A DNA stretch of 64,000 nt, from contig NZ_BLAJ01000001.1 in the NCBI RefSeq assembly GCF_009176305.1, positions 186,001 to 250,000 of the forward strand, given 5' to 3'. Position 1 is the stretch's first letter. Every line of letters starts with the position of its first letter. Made by a program: the position numbers and the translations under genes. Positions 48,389-56,870 of this stretch are shown piece by piece. Under the pieces are notes generated by a model. It saw only the letters and a list, made by a program, of their open reading frames with translations, ran no database searches and was not told the DNA's origin. The stretch is from Martinezella dioscoreae (GTDB taxonomy: Bacteria > Pseudomonadota > Alphaproteobacteria > Rhizobiales > Rhizobiaceae).

Positions 48389-48778
48389 TCAGCCCTGGCG
48401 ATTGAGCGAGAAGTGTCCGCCGGTTTCGGAGGTGCAGTTGAGCTGGCTGGGATTGGCCAGGAAGCAATTCACCTTCGACGAGGTGCGCTTGATGTTCGAA
48501 TAGAGGTTGATCTGGATCATGCCCGACGGATCGGTCGTGTAGGTTCCAGAGGCCATCTGCTGGTTCGTGCCATCCGTGGTGTGCGTTTCGAATCGACCGC
48601 CGGTAAATGTCGAGCTCAAACCGTTCGAATCGGCCCAGCTGCCTTCCACGGAATTCGTGCGCGGCTGGCCGCCGCCCGGATTCATCGCCATCGGCGGCGG
48701 TCTGGAGCCACCAAAATCCACGCAGGCAGATAAAGCTGCCGCAGCAGCGAGGAGGGCAAGAACGGTTCTCATCTTCAT
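48389..48778 (-). CDS. Outer-membrane lipoprotein, Omp10-like
   Basis: A 129-residue lipoprotein from the ATG at 48778, which has GGGAG six bases upstream. Signal peptide and lipobox are MKMRTVLALLAAAAALSACV (LSAC, Cys lipidated). A Pro/Gly-rich segment is followed by a small lipocalin-like beta domain (SVEGSWADSNGLSSTFTGGRFE, ASGTYTTDPSGMIQINLYS, KVNCFLANPSQLNCTSE). This matches Brucella Omp10 and its rhizobial relatives as I know them; their exact role is not established. Confidence 0.8.
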   Translation of the reverse strand: MKMRTVLALLAAAAALSACVDFGGSRPPPMAMNPGGGQPRTNSVEGSWADSNGLSSTFTGGRFETHTTDGTNQQMASGTYTTDPSGMIQINLYSNIKRTSSKVNCFLANPSQLNCTSETGGHFSLNRQG

Positions 48779-48895
48779 AAATATCTCCCGCAAATAGAGG
48801 CGGTCTAAAGGCGTATCGGTTGCAAGGAAGATGGCGCGGCCATCGAGCTAAAGCAAGACGTCCCAGGGGATCTGCTTGATTTATCTGGCTTGCGT

Positions 48896-48928
48896 AACAA
48901 AAATGCCCGCACGACCTGTGCGGGCATT
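48896..48928 (-). terminator. Rho-independent terminator of hss
   Basis: AATGCCCGCAC, loop of five, GTGCGGGCATT, an 11-bp perfect stem, followed on the minus strand by TTTGTTACG. It lies 30 bases after the hss stop. Confidence 0.88.
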
Positions 48929-48957
48929 CCCTCTTGCATCAAGCTGACACTATACTC

Positions 48958-50409
48958 TTAGCGAACCAGAATGTTCCGGAACTGCCAGGGATCCTTGGTG
49001 TCGATGTCTTCCGGGAAGAGGCCTGGGCGACCATCGAGCGGGGTCCAGTCAGTATAGTGACCTTCGACCGGGCCGAGATAGGGCAGCTGCACTTCGAGGC
49101 AGCGCTTGTAGTCGATCTCGTCGGCTTCGACGATGCCGGCCTTCGGATTCTCCAGCGCCCAGACCATGCCGGCGAGAACGGCTGAGGTCACCTGCAGACC
49201 GGTGGCGTTCTGATAGGGGGCAATGCGGCGGGTTTCTTCGAGAGACAGGCGCGAGCCGTACCAGTAGGCGTTCTTGGCATGGCCGTAGAGGAGCACGCCG
49301 AGTTCGTCGATGCCGTCTTCCAGCTCGTCCTCGTCGAGAACGTGATGAACCGGCTGCGGCGTGCCGCCATTGCCGAACATTTCGTGCAGCGAAAGCACGG
49401 CGTCGTTGGCCGGATGATAGGCGTAGTGGCAGGTCGGACGGAAGGTGACCTCGCCGTCCTTGTCGCGCACGGTGAAATAGTCGGCGATCGAGATCGACTC
49501 ATTATGGGTGACGAGGAAGCCGTATTGCGGGCCAGGCGTCGGGCACCAGGTGCGGACCCGGGTGTTTGCGCCCGGCTGCTCCAGATAGATGGCGGCCTTG
49601 CAGCCCTTCTTGTGCTTCTTGGCGTTCTTCGGCATCCAGTTTTCATGGGTGCCCCAGCCGAGTTCTGCCGGCTGCATGCCTTCGGAGATGAAGCCTTCGA
49701 CCGACCAGGTGTTCCAGAAGACGTTGAGCGGCTTCGGATGCTTGGTGCGCTGGGTGTCGCGCTCGGCGATGTGAACGCCCTTGACGCCGACCTTCTTCAT
49801 CAGCTTAGCCCAGCCTTCGCGGTCATGCTGATCCGGCTCTTCGAACTTCAGGCCGATATCCTTGGCGAGGTTGACGAGCGCCTGCTTGACGAACCAGGAA
49901 ACCATGCCCGGATTGGCGCCGCAGGTGGAAACAGCCGTCGTGCCGCCCGGGTTCTTTTCCTTCTCCTTGCGCATGGTTTCGCGCAGCGCATAGTTGGTGC
50001 GGTCTGCGTTCTTCAGGCCCTTGTCGAAGTAGAAGCCGAGCCAGGGCTCGACGACGGTGTCGATATAGAGCACGTCGAGCTTGCGGCACAGCTTGACCAG
50101 ATCGAGCGAGCCGGTGTCGACCGAGAGGTTCACGCAGAAGCCCTGGCCGCCGCCTTCCGTGAGAAGCGGCTTCAGGAGATCCTTGTAATTGTCCTTGGTG
50201 ACATGGGCCTGGATATGGCGGACGCCATGCTTTTCCAGGATCGCCAGGTGCTCGGCATCCATCTGCGGGTCGATGACGACCATCCGGCTCTTGTCGAATT
50301 TGAAATGGCGCTCGATCAGGGGCAGGGTGCCACGGCCAATAGAGCCAAAGCCGATCATTACGATCGGACCGGTAATTTCGGCATATACCGGATAGTTTTG
50401 TTTCGTCAT
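48958..50409 (-). CDS. hss: Homospermidine synthase
   Basis: A 483-residue enzyme from the ATG at 50409 (MTKQNYPVYAEITGP), preceded by AAGGAGA; the frame extends 16 codons further but without an SD. The NAD+-binding motif is VMIGFGSIGRGTLPL; further landmarks are VDTGSLDLVKLCRKLDV, STCGANPGMVSWFVKQAL, NVFWNTWSVEGFISEG and PTPGPQYGFLVTHNE. It builds sym-homospermidine from two putrescines (or putrescine plus spermidine) using NAD+. Homospermidine is the major long polyamine of rhizobia and supports growth and salt or acid tolerance. The gene is monocistronic with a strong terminator. Confidence 0.96.
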   Translation of the reverse strand: MTKQNYPVYAEITGPIVMIGFGSIGRGTLPLIERHFKFDKSRMVVIDPQMDAEHLAILEKHGVRHIQAHVTKDNYKDLLKPLLTEGGGQGFCVNLSVDTGSLDLVKLCRKLDVLYIDTVVEPWLGFYFDKGLKNADRTNYALRETMRKEKEKNPGGTTAVSTCGANPGMVSWFVKQALVNLAKDIGLKFEEPDQHDREGWAKLMKKVGVKGVHIAERDTQRTKHPKPLNVFWNTWSVEGFISEGMQPAELGWGTHENWMPKNAKKHKKGCKAAIYLEQPGANTRVRTWCPTPGPQYGFLVTHNESISIADYFTVRDKDGEVTFRPTCHYAYHPANDAVLSLHEMFGNGGTPQPVHHVLDEDELEDGIDELGVLLYGHAKNAYWYGSRLSLEETRRIAPYQNATGLQVTSAVLAGMVWALENPKAGIVEADEIDYKRCLEVQLPYLGPVEGHYTDWTPLDGRPGLFPEDIDTKDPWQFRNILVR

Positions 50410-50651
50410 TCTTTTCTCCTTCGAAAGGCAGGGCGCCGTTCGGTTCACGAAATTCAATCAGAGTTGCGCGAAAACGCGAGGTGAGCGGCTCTAATCATAA
50501 TTTGATGTCACAATAAAGAGCTGTTGAGGGTTAGCCGGGCAAAGTCAAGTCGAGGCCAACATACACGCCATATGCGACGAGTTTGTTGCCCTCAAGGTTG
50601 GTTTTCGCTGACATAAACGGAATGCTGCGGAAGGCAAGCGTCTTCCGCCGC

Positions 50652-50936
50652 TTAGGCCTTCAGGCCTTCCAATCCGTCGACGACGGTGGTGAGGACGATT
50701 TCCTGGACTTCATAAGCGGCGACACCGTGGATCGTGAAGGGGTCTGCGGCGACATAGGCCTCCAGTTCCGCTCGCTCGCCGCGGGCGAAGATGGCGCCAC
50801 CTGTGCGCGGCACCTTGCGGCCGGAAGCGAGGAACCAGCCCCTGGCATAGCCTTCCTTCACCCAGGCCATATGCGGCTCCATATGCTTATCGGCTTCGTC
50901 ATTGCCCTTGAGGTAGGTAAGCGACAGAATGAACAT
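50652..50936 (-). CDS. YciI-family protein
   Basis: A 94-residue protein with the ferredoxin-like YciI pattern: MFILSLTYLKGNDEADKHM, HMAWVKEGYARGWFLASG with the conserved His, and DPFTIHGVAAYEVQEI with the second His-Gly. Family members are small dimers of uncertain function, sometimes with a putative Asp-His centre. It is the last gene of the pabB-pabC-yciI unit: its ATG begins four bases after the pabC stop. A role in folate synthesis is not supported by anything but position. Confidence 0.88.
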   Translation of the reverse strand: MFILSLTYLKGNDEADKHMEPHMAWVKEGYARGWFLASGRKVPRTGGAIFARGERAELEAYVAADPFTIHGVAAYEVQEIVLTTVVDGLEGLKA

Positions 50937-50940
50937 TCAA

Positions 50941-51582
50941 TCAATTCCATAGGAGTTGCGCGCGGATCAGGCCGCGCAGGGAGTTTCCGACATAAAGGGG
51001 GCGATCTTTCAGGTCCTCGAGGCGGATGCGGCCGACACGGGCCTTGCGCTGGCAGATGAGTTCGGTGCGCAGGACGCCTGCAAGTAGACCGGATGATATG
51101 GGAGGAGTGCGGAGCAGGTCCGCGCTATCCTCGAGGAAGACAGAGGTGATCGTCCCCTCGCAAACCTCATCCTTCTCATTGAGCAGCAGCACTTCGTCTG
51201 CCTCGTCTGGCCGGTATTCCGCGCGGGCTGCTTCATAGATGCCTCGTCGCGTGGTTTTGAAACGCAGCAGCTTATCGGAGGAATCGAGCCGGGTCGCAGC
51301 GACGCGCAAGCGCCAGGCGGTGTCAGGCAAAAGCGGGACAAACGGAGCCGTCGTCAGTTCCGTTTGCCCTTTGCGATCCAGAGTGAGGCGAACTCTCAAG
51401 GGTGCGGCGGCACCGGCAACCGCCTGTTCCAGTTTTCCCAGCACGTTCTTTGGAGCTGAAAAGCCGAGGCGGCGGGCGGATCGTTGTAGGCGGGCAAGAT
51501 GCAGGCGCAGGCGAACGAAGCCGGTTTCCGGCTCGTAGCGCAATGTCTCGATCAGGGAAAAGTCCTCTACCGGTCGATCCAT
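50941..51582 (-). CDS. pabC: Aminotransferase class IV, aminodeoxychorismate lyase-like
   Basis: A 213-residue fold-type IV PLP protein. FSLIETLRYEPETGFVRLRLHLARL is the N-terminal domain; LLRFKTTRRGIYEAA carries the predicted Schiff-base Lys; DEVLLLNEKDEVCEGTITSVFL is the class IV signature; and SSGLLAGVLRTELI lies near the C-terminus. With PabB it forms p-aminobenzoate from aminodeoxychorismate for folate synthesis. It is about 50 residues shorter than E. coli PabC. Its start overlaps the 3' end of pabB by 16 bases, which argues for translational coupling. A class IV aminotransferase with another substrate cannot be excluded, but the context is strong. Confidence 0.87.
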   Translation of the reverse strand: MDRPVEDFSLIETLRYEPETGFVRLRLHLARLQRSARRLGFSAPKNVLGKLEQAVAGAAAPLRVRLTLDRKGQTELTTAPFVPLLPDTAWRLRVAATRLDSSDKLLRFKTTRRGIYEAARAEYRPDEADEVLLLNEKDEVCEGTITSVFLEDSADLLRTPPISSGLLAGVLRTELICQRKARVGRIRLEDLKDRPLYVGNSLRGLIRAQLLWN

Positions 51583-52727
51583 CGGTCCCCCACGGCGAAG
51601 CGCGCCTTAAGGAGGCATTCTTCATATTCCGCTTCCGCCGTCGAATCGAAGACGATGCCTCCGCCGACATTGAACACCGCGCGACCGTCTTCGAAAAGCG
51701 TGATCGTGCGGATCGCCACGGAAAAACGCATGGCACCACCAGGCGAGATCATGCCGATCGCGCCGCAATAGGCGTCGCGCGGGCCGTCTTCCAATTCATG
51801 CAGGATTTCCATCGCCCGCATTTTCGGCGCACCGGTGATCGAGCCGCAGGGGAAGAGTGCTGCAAGGATATCGCGGATCGATATGCCTGGCAGCAGCTTG
51901 GCCTGCACATGGCTGACCATCTGGTGCAGGGTCGGGTAAGCCTCGATCTCGAAGAGTTTCGGCACATCCAGCGTGCCGACCTCAGTGATGCGGGAGATAT
52001 CGTTGCGAAGCAAGTCGACGATCATGCGGTTTTCGGCCTGCGTCTTCTCGTCGGCGAGCATGGCGGCGATGATGCGCTCGTCCTCGGCAGCATTTGCGCC
52101 GCGCCTGGCCGTGCCCTTCATCGGATGCGTCTCGATCCAACCGTCCTCGTCCGTGCGGAAGAAAAGCTCCGGTGAACGAGAGAGGATGATCGGGCCGCCG
52201 AGATCGACCAACGCGCCGTATTTCACCGGCTGCCGTTCGATCAGAGACCAGAAGGCGGCGCGGGGATCGCCGTTCCATCGCGCATGGATCGGCATGGTCA
52301 GGTTTGCCTGATAGCAGTCGCCAAGGCGCAGATGCTGGTGCAGCCTATCGAAGCGTGCATTATATGTATCGAAATTCCAGGCCGCTTTAGGTTCTGTCAA
52401 GAATTCCTGGTTTTCCAAGCGCTGGGCCGGCTGGCAGAGTGGATGGTCGGCCGCAGCGGGGCTGTCGAAAACGCCGAAGCAGAGCAGGGGCGTTTCCCTG
52501 TTCTCCTCGGCGAAAGGTGCGAGTTTTTCCTCGAAGAGATGCCCGGCCTCATAGGCCATGTAGCCGGCAAGCCATTGTCCCTGCCGCTTGGCTTTTTCCA
52601 TCCGATCGAGGGCATCGAAAAATTGCGCACGCGTATGGGCGACAATGATCTCGGCCGGCTCGGCGAAGATCATCATCTGTCCTGTGCTGTCGTCCCTGAA
52701 AAGGACGTAGGGTACGGCATCGGCCAT
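51567..52727 (-). CDS. pabB: Aminodeoxychorismate synthase component I
   Basis: A 386-residue enzyme from the ATG at 52727 (MADAVPYVLFRDDST); a frame start 17 codons upstream is possible. The chorismate-binding domain is clear: YQANLTMPIHARW, IILSRSPELFFR, ETHPMKGTARRG with the Lys that attacks chorismate, NRMIVDLLRNDISR, FPCGSITGAPKMRAME and YCGAIGMISPGG. It makes 4-amino-4-deoxychorismate from chorismate with ammonia or glutamine. The glutamine amidotransferase partner PabA is not in the window. It is short of the N-terminal extension seen in TrpE, which favours PabB. Confidence 0.92.
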   Translation of the reverse strand: MADAVPYVLFRDDSTGQMMIFAEPAEIIVAHTRAQFFDALDRMEKAKRQGQWLAGYMAYEAGHLFEEKLAPFAEENRETPLLCFGVFDSPAAADHPLCQPAQRLENQEFLTEPKAAWNFDTYNARFDRLHQHLRLGDCYQANLTMPIHARWNGDPRAAFWSLIERQPVKYGALVDLGGPIILSRSPELFFRTDEDGWIETHPMKGTARRGANAAEDERIIAAMLADEKTQAENRMIVDLLRNDISRITEVGTLDVPKLFEIEAYPTLHQMVSHVQAKLLPGISIRDILAALFPCGSITGAPKMRAMEILHELEDGPRDAYCGAIGMISPGGAMRFSVAIRTITLFEDGRAVFNVGGGIVFDSTAEAEYEECLLKARFAVGDRWIDR

Positions 52728-52792
52728 GCGCGGATTTCGATCCAGTCTTGATTCAATGATCCCCAGGCATGATTGCATATGCCGTTACGCTT

Positions 52793-52937
52793 GGCCCCTC
52801 ACCCTAGCCCTCTCCCCGCCCGCGGGGAGAGGGGACTGTTTCTGCGTCCACCGCATCATTCTCTGCAAACAACGGTGCAGCAGTTGCGATCGCTCCCTCT
52901 CCCAGCATAGGCGGGGAGAGGGTTGGGGTGAGGGGCC
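52793..52937. repeat. RIME/MITE-like intergenic repeat with 28-bp terminal inverted repeats
   Basis: A 145-base element. The left end (52793-52820) starts GGCCCCTCACCCTAGCCC and the right end (52910-52937) is its inverse with 26 of 28 positions matching. Each end also holds its own hairpin (CCCTCTCCCCG / CGGGGAGAGGG). The centre (about 52835-52890) is unrelated and AT-richer. This is the architecture of the palindromic RIME repeats scattered between rhizobial genes. It carries no gene and lies between pabB and pepF. Confidence 0.8.
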
Positions 52938-53002
52938 ATGCGCGAAGCTGCGGCAATGGCGAAGGTGCCTGACCTGCTTCTCCTCAAAGCAGGACCGAGA
53001 TC

Positions 53003-54862
53003 TCAGTTCTTATCTAACGCTTCCAGCTCGTCGATCAGCCCTTCGATCATCGACAGGCCCTTGCTCCAGAACGACGGATCGGTCGCGTCGAGGCCGAAAG
53101 GCTTCAAAAGTTCGGAATGGTGTTTGGTGCCGCCGGCCTTCAGGAGCTCGAAATATTTCTCCTGGAAGCCTTTTTCTGCGCTTTGGTAGACGGCATAGAG
53201 CGAGTTTACCAGGCAATCGCCGAAGGCATAGGCATAGACGTAAAAGGGCGAGTGGATGAAATGGGGGATATAGGCCCAGTAGGTCTCGTAGCCTTCGGAA
53301 ATCTTGATCGCCGGGCCTAAGCTCTCTTCCTGCACAGAGAGCCACAGCTCGCCGATGGTGTCCGATGTCAGCTCGCCATTCTTGCGGGCGGTATGCACCT
53401 TGCGCTCGAATTCGTAGAAGGCGATCTGGCGCACGACCGTATTGATCATGTCCTCGACCTTCTGCGCGAGCATCGCCTTGCGCTCGCGCTTGTCGGTGGT
53501 CTTGTCGAGGAGCGCGCGGAAGGTCAGCATCTCGCCGAAAACGGAGGCTGTCTCAGCTAGAGTCAAAGGCGTCTGGCACATCAGTGCGCCTTGGCCTCCG
53601 GCCAGCACCTGATGCACGCCATGGCCGAGCTCATGCGCCAGCGTCATGACATCGCGCGGCTTGCCCATATAATTGACCAGTACGTAAGGATGAGCCGACG
53701 GTACAGTCGGATGGGCGAAGGCGCCCGGCGCCTTGCCGGGGCGCACCGGCGCATCGATCCATTTCTCGTCAAAGAAGCGCTTGGCGATATCGGCCATTTC
53801 GGGCGCGAAATTGCGATAGGCGGAAAGAACCGTTTCCTTCGCTTCCTTCCAGGGGATCAGCGCGTTGGGCGTTTCCGGCAGCGGCGCGTTGCGATCCCAG
53901 AAATTCATCTGGTCCATGCCGAGCCACTTGGCCTTCATATTGTAATAGCGATGCGAAAGCCGCGGATAGGCCTCTCGCACGGCGGCCGCCAGCGCATCCA
54001 CCACCTCGCGCTCGACGCGGTTGGCGAGATGCCTGCTGTCGGCAATATCCTCGAAGCCCCGCCAGCGGTCGGCGATTTCCTTGTCCTTGGCGAGCGTATT
54101 GGTAATCAGCGTAAAGGTGCGCAGATTGGCCTTGAAGGTTGCGGCAAGCGCCATGGCGGCCTTGCGGCGCACTTCCGGGTCCTGCTCCTGCAGCATGTTC
54201 AAGGCGACTTCCAGCGGCTGCTTCTCGCCGTCGATCTCGAAGCGCAGCTCAGCCATCGTCTCGTCGAACAAGCGGTTGAATGCGGCGGCGCTCGTCATGG
54301 ATTTTTCCAGGAACAGCTGCTCCAGCCTGTCGTCGAGCTGATGCGGCTTGTCCTTGCGCAGGTCGACGATCCAGGGACGATAATGGCCGGCGGCGGGGTC
54401 GTTCGCCATGCAGGCGTCCATCACCGTATCGTCGATGCGGTTCAGCTCCAGCGGGAAGAACAAAAGGTGAGAGGAATAGTCCGTGAGCTTTGCCTGGACG
54501 TCGCCATAGAGCTTGCCGTTGTTCGGATCGATGGTATTGGAGAAGTAGGTGAGCCCGGCGAACGAGCCGAGACGGCCCATGATATCGTCAAGCGCTTCAT
54601 ACTCCTTGATGGCTGCGCCGATGCCGGCGTCGCCTGTCTTGGCGGCGGCATCGGTAAGCTTCCCCTTCCACTTTTCCTCGAAGGCGATGGCCATCTTGCC
54701 GGCCTTTTCCAGATCTCCGACGAACTCGGGGGACGTGGAGGAAGGATAGAGATCGCTTAGCTTCCAGGCCGGCAGGTCTCCAAGTGCCTGGCCGGCTGCC
54801 GGGCTTGCTGAGAATTTAATGGCCGAGAAATTAATGAGGGGGTGGAGCGAGGTCGGGCTCAT
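53003..54862 (-). CDS. pepF: Oligoendopeptidase F (M3 metallopeptidase)
   Basis: A 619-residue peptidase from the ATG at 54862 (MSPTSLHPLINFSA), with AGAGG upstream; the frame runs 53 codons further 5' without an SD. The zinc motif is LAHELGHGVHQVL (HExxH), with the third ligand Glu in LAETASVFGEM. Also recognisable: the M3B features HPTVPSAHPYVLVNYMGKPRDV and EGYETYWAYIPHFIHSPFYVYAYAFG. It degrades short peptides in the cytoplasm. It is divergent from the sigma-54 response regulator with a 220-base region between. Confidence 0.94.
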   Translation of the reverse strand: MSPTSLHPLINFSAIKFSASPAAGQALGDLPAWKLSDLYPSSTSPEFVGDLEKAGKMAIAFEEKWKGKLTDAAAKTGDAGIGAAIKEYEALDDIMGRLGSFAGLTYFSNTIDPNNGKLYGDVQAKLTDYSSHLLFFPLELNRIDDTVMDACMANDPAAGHYRPWIVDLRKDKPHQLDDRLEQLFLEKSMTSAAAFNRLFDETMAELRFEIDGEKQPLEVALNMLQEQDPEVRRKAAMALAATFKANLRTFTLITNTLAKDKEIADRWRGFEDIADSRHLANRVEREVVDALAAAVREAYPRLSHRYYNMKAKWLGMDQMNFWDRNAPLPETPNALIPWKEAKETVLSAYRNFAPEMADIAKRFFDEKWIDAPVRPGKAPGAFAHPTVPSAHPYVLVNYMGKPRDVMTLAHELGHGVHQVLAGGQGALMCQTPLTLAETASVFGEMLTFRALLDKTTDKRERKAMLAQKVEDMINTVVRQIAFYEFERKVHTARKNGELTSDTIGELWLSVQEESLGPAIKISEGYETYWAYIPHFIHSPFYVYAYAFGDCLVNSLYAVYQSAEKGFQEKYFELLKAGGTKHHSELLKPFGLDATDPSFWSKGLSMIEGLIDELEALDKN

Positions 54863-55082
54863 GGGCGAAATTTCCTCTGCTTTTATTTTTCGGATCGTCC
54901 GATCCGTATGGTGTCTATTCGGCTGGAAAGCCCGCTGCAAGGCCTGATTTTCCTGCACCGAAGGTTGAATTATAAGCGCTTTTACATTCGTCATAATGAT
55001 TAAAATGCGATGCTTTGGCAAAACTTCATGTTCAAGCCTTTCTGCGATCTTCGCCTCAGGTTTCGCATGAAGTGAGGCACCA

Positions 55083-56663
55083 ATGACCGTCTACAATAGC
55101 GCCAAGGGGGGCGCGCAGATTCTCGTTGTTGAGGATGATCCGATTCAACGCCGTCTGCTGAAGAATGCCATCGAGCGGCACGGACACGTTGCCCATTTGG
55201 CAGAAAATGGCCGTCTCGGCCTTGAGTTCCTGAAGCGTGGCAACGATCAGATCAACGTGATCGTGCTCGATCTCATGATGCCGGAAATGAACGGCATCGA
55301 GTTCCTGGGCGCGCTGAACGATATGGGCATCGACCTACCCGTCATCGTGCAGACGGGGCAGGGCGGTATCGATACCGTGGTGCAGGCGATGCGTGCCGGC
55401 GCCTTCGATTTCGTCGTCAAGCCGGTATCGCCGGAGCGTATCGCGGCATCGATCGCCAATGCTTTGAAGCTCGACCAGCGCGAGGCGAAGGCCCGCGCCG
55501 GGCGCAAGTCGCGCTCGAGCAGCATCACCTTCGACGACATCGTCTCGGCAAGCCCGGCGATGATGCGGGTGATCGATCTCGCCCATCGCGCGGCGCAATC
55601 GAACATTCCAGTCGTGCTGGAAGGCGAATCCGGTGTTGGCAAGGAACTGGTGGCTCGTGCCATCCAGGCCGCCAGCGACCGCGCCGGCAAGCCGTTCGTG
55701 ACCGTCAACTGTGGTGCGATCCCGCACAATCTCGTCGAAAGCATCCTGTTCGGACATGAGAAGGGTGCGTTCACGGGTGCAACCGAGCGCCATGTCGGCA
55801 AATTCATGGAAGCCGATGGCGGCACCTTGTTCCTCGACGAAATCGGCGACCTGCCGCTGGAAGTCCAGGTCAAGCTTTTGCGTGCCGTGCAGCAGGGCGA
55901 AATCGAGACCGTCGGCGCGCGCGTCGCGCAGAAGGTCAATGTCCGGCTGATTTCGGCGACCAACAAGGATCTGATCGAAGAGGTCAAGGCTGGGCGCTTC
56001 CGCGAGGATCTCTATTATCGCTTGAACGTCTTTCCGATCACCATGCCGGCACTGCGTCGCCGCAAGGAAGACATCCCGCATCTTGCACGCGCTTTTGCCG
56101 ACCGGTTTGCGCTGGAGCAGAAGCTCGATCATCCGCTCGGGATCAGCAACGACGCGCTTGCACTGCTGACCGCCTATGACTGGCCGGGCAATATCCGCCA
56201 GCTCGAAAACGCTGTTTTCCGCGCGGTCGTCCTGTCCGAGGGACCAGAGCTGCTCGACACGGATTTTCCGCAGATCGCCGCACAGCTGCCCGGCTATTTC
56301 GCTGCCGAACATCCAACCTTGGTTGTGGATAATTCGCATGCCTCTTCGGCCGAGCTTCTGGCGGCTGAACGAAGCGAACGGATCCCTTACGGGGTTTCGC
56401 ACGGGTCGGCTGCAACCACTCCGCTTGCCTCAGCCGATGCGTCGGCCGGTGCTTCCGACAATGTCATCGTCAGCACAAATACCTCGGGGGATGTCAGGAA
56501 ACTGGCGGATGTCGAGGAAGAATTGATCCGATTTGCCCTCAAATTCTATCGTGGGCAGATGAGTCAAGTCGCGAGAAAGCTCGGCATCGGCCGCTCAACT
56601 CTCTACCGAAAGTTGAAAGATTACGGCATAGACCCGGATGACCCGCAAAAAAACGCGGCATGA
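55083..56663 (+). CDS. Sigma-54-dependent response regulator, NtrC family
   Basis: A 526-residue activator. Receiver domain (residues ~12-125): VEDDPIQ acidic pocket, phospho-Asp in [11 protein letters not shown], Lys in VVKPVSP. AAA+ domain (~155-395): GESGVGKE Walker A, the GAFTGA sigma-54 loop in [25 protein letters not shown]alker [14 protein letters not shown] ~60-residue Ala/Ser-rich spacer leads to a Fis-type helix-turn-helix ([24 protein letters not shown]). It would activate RpoN promoters when phosphorylated. No histidine kinase is adjacent, so it is an orphan; the specific regulon is unknown. It is longer than NtrC (about 480). Confidence 0.92.
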   Translation: MTVYNSAKGGAQILVVEDDPIQRRLLKNAIERHGHVAHLAENGRLGLEFLKRGNDQINVIVLDLMMPEMNGIEFLGALNDMGIDLPVIVQTGQGGIDTVVQAMRAGAFDFVVKPVSPERIAASIANALKLDQREAKARAGRKSRSSSITFDDIVSASPAMMRVIDLAHRAAQSNIPVVLEGESGVGKELVARAIQAASDRAGKPFVTVNCGAIPHNLVESILFGHEKGAFTGATERHVGKFMEADGGTLFLDEIGDLPLEVQVKLLRAVQQGEIETVGARVAQKVNVRLISATNKDLIEEVKAGRFREDLYYRLNVFPITMPALRRRKEDIPHLARAFADRFALEQKLDHPLGISNDALALLTAYDWPGNIRQLENAVFRAVVLSEGPELLDTDFPQIAAQLPGYFAAEHPTLVVDNSHASSAELLAAERSERIPYGVSHGSAATTPLASADASAGASDNVIVSTNTSGDVRKLADVEEELIRFALKFYRGQMSQVARKLGIGRSTLYRKLKDYGIDPDDPQKNAA

Positions 56664-56753
56664 AGTAAAGCTTAACGTTTAGGCAAGCATATTTTGTTAC
56701 CCGTCGTAAAGCACTTGTTAGTGCATCGTTCACCATGTATGAAGGGGTCGACC

Positions 56754-56870
56754 ATGTGTGGCATTTTTGCCATCGTGTCACCGCAATTGACAGCCATTTG
56801 GAACACGATGCGACATTGTCTGTCGGACGGGGATCGAATTGCCGAATTTGAGTGCAAATACCAAGCCTAA
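56754..56870 (+). CDS. 38-residue peptide with class II amidotransferase-like start
   Basis: A short open frame that begins MCGIFAIVSPQLTAI and ends at 56870, overlapping the TTG start of the DUF882 gene in another frame. AGGGG lies seven bases before the ATG. Met-Cys-Gly-Ile-Phe is the start of AsnB/GlmS/PurF-type glutaminase domains, where the Cys becomes the nucleophile, but the rest (38 residues in total) is far too short for a domain and does not resemble the family. It could be a leader peptide, a degenerate remnant or a chance match. The codon start is supported only by the SD. Confidence 0.3.
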   Translation: MCGIFAIVSPQLTAIWNTMRHCLSDGDRIAEFECKYQA

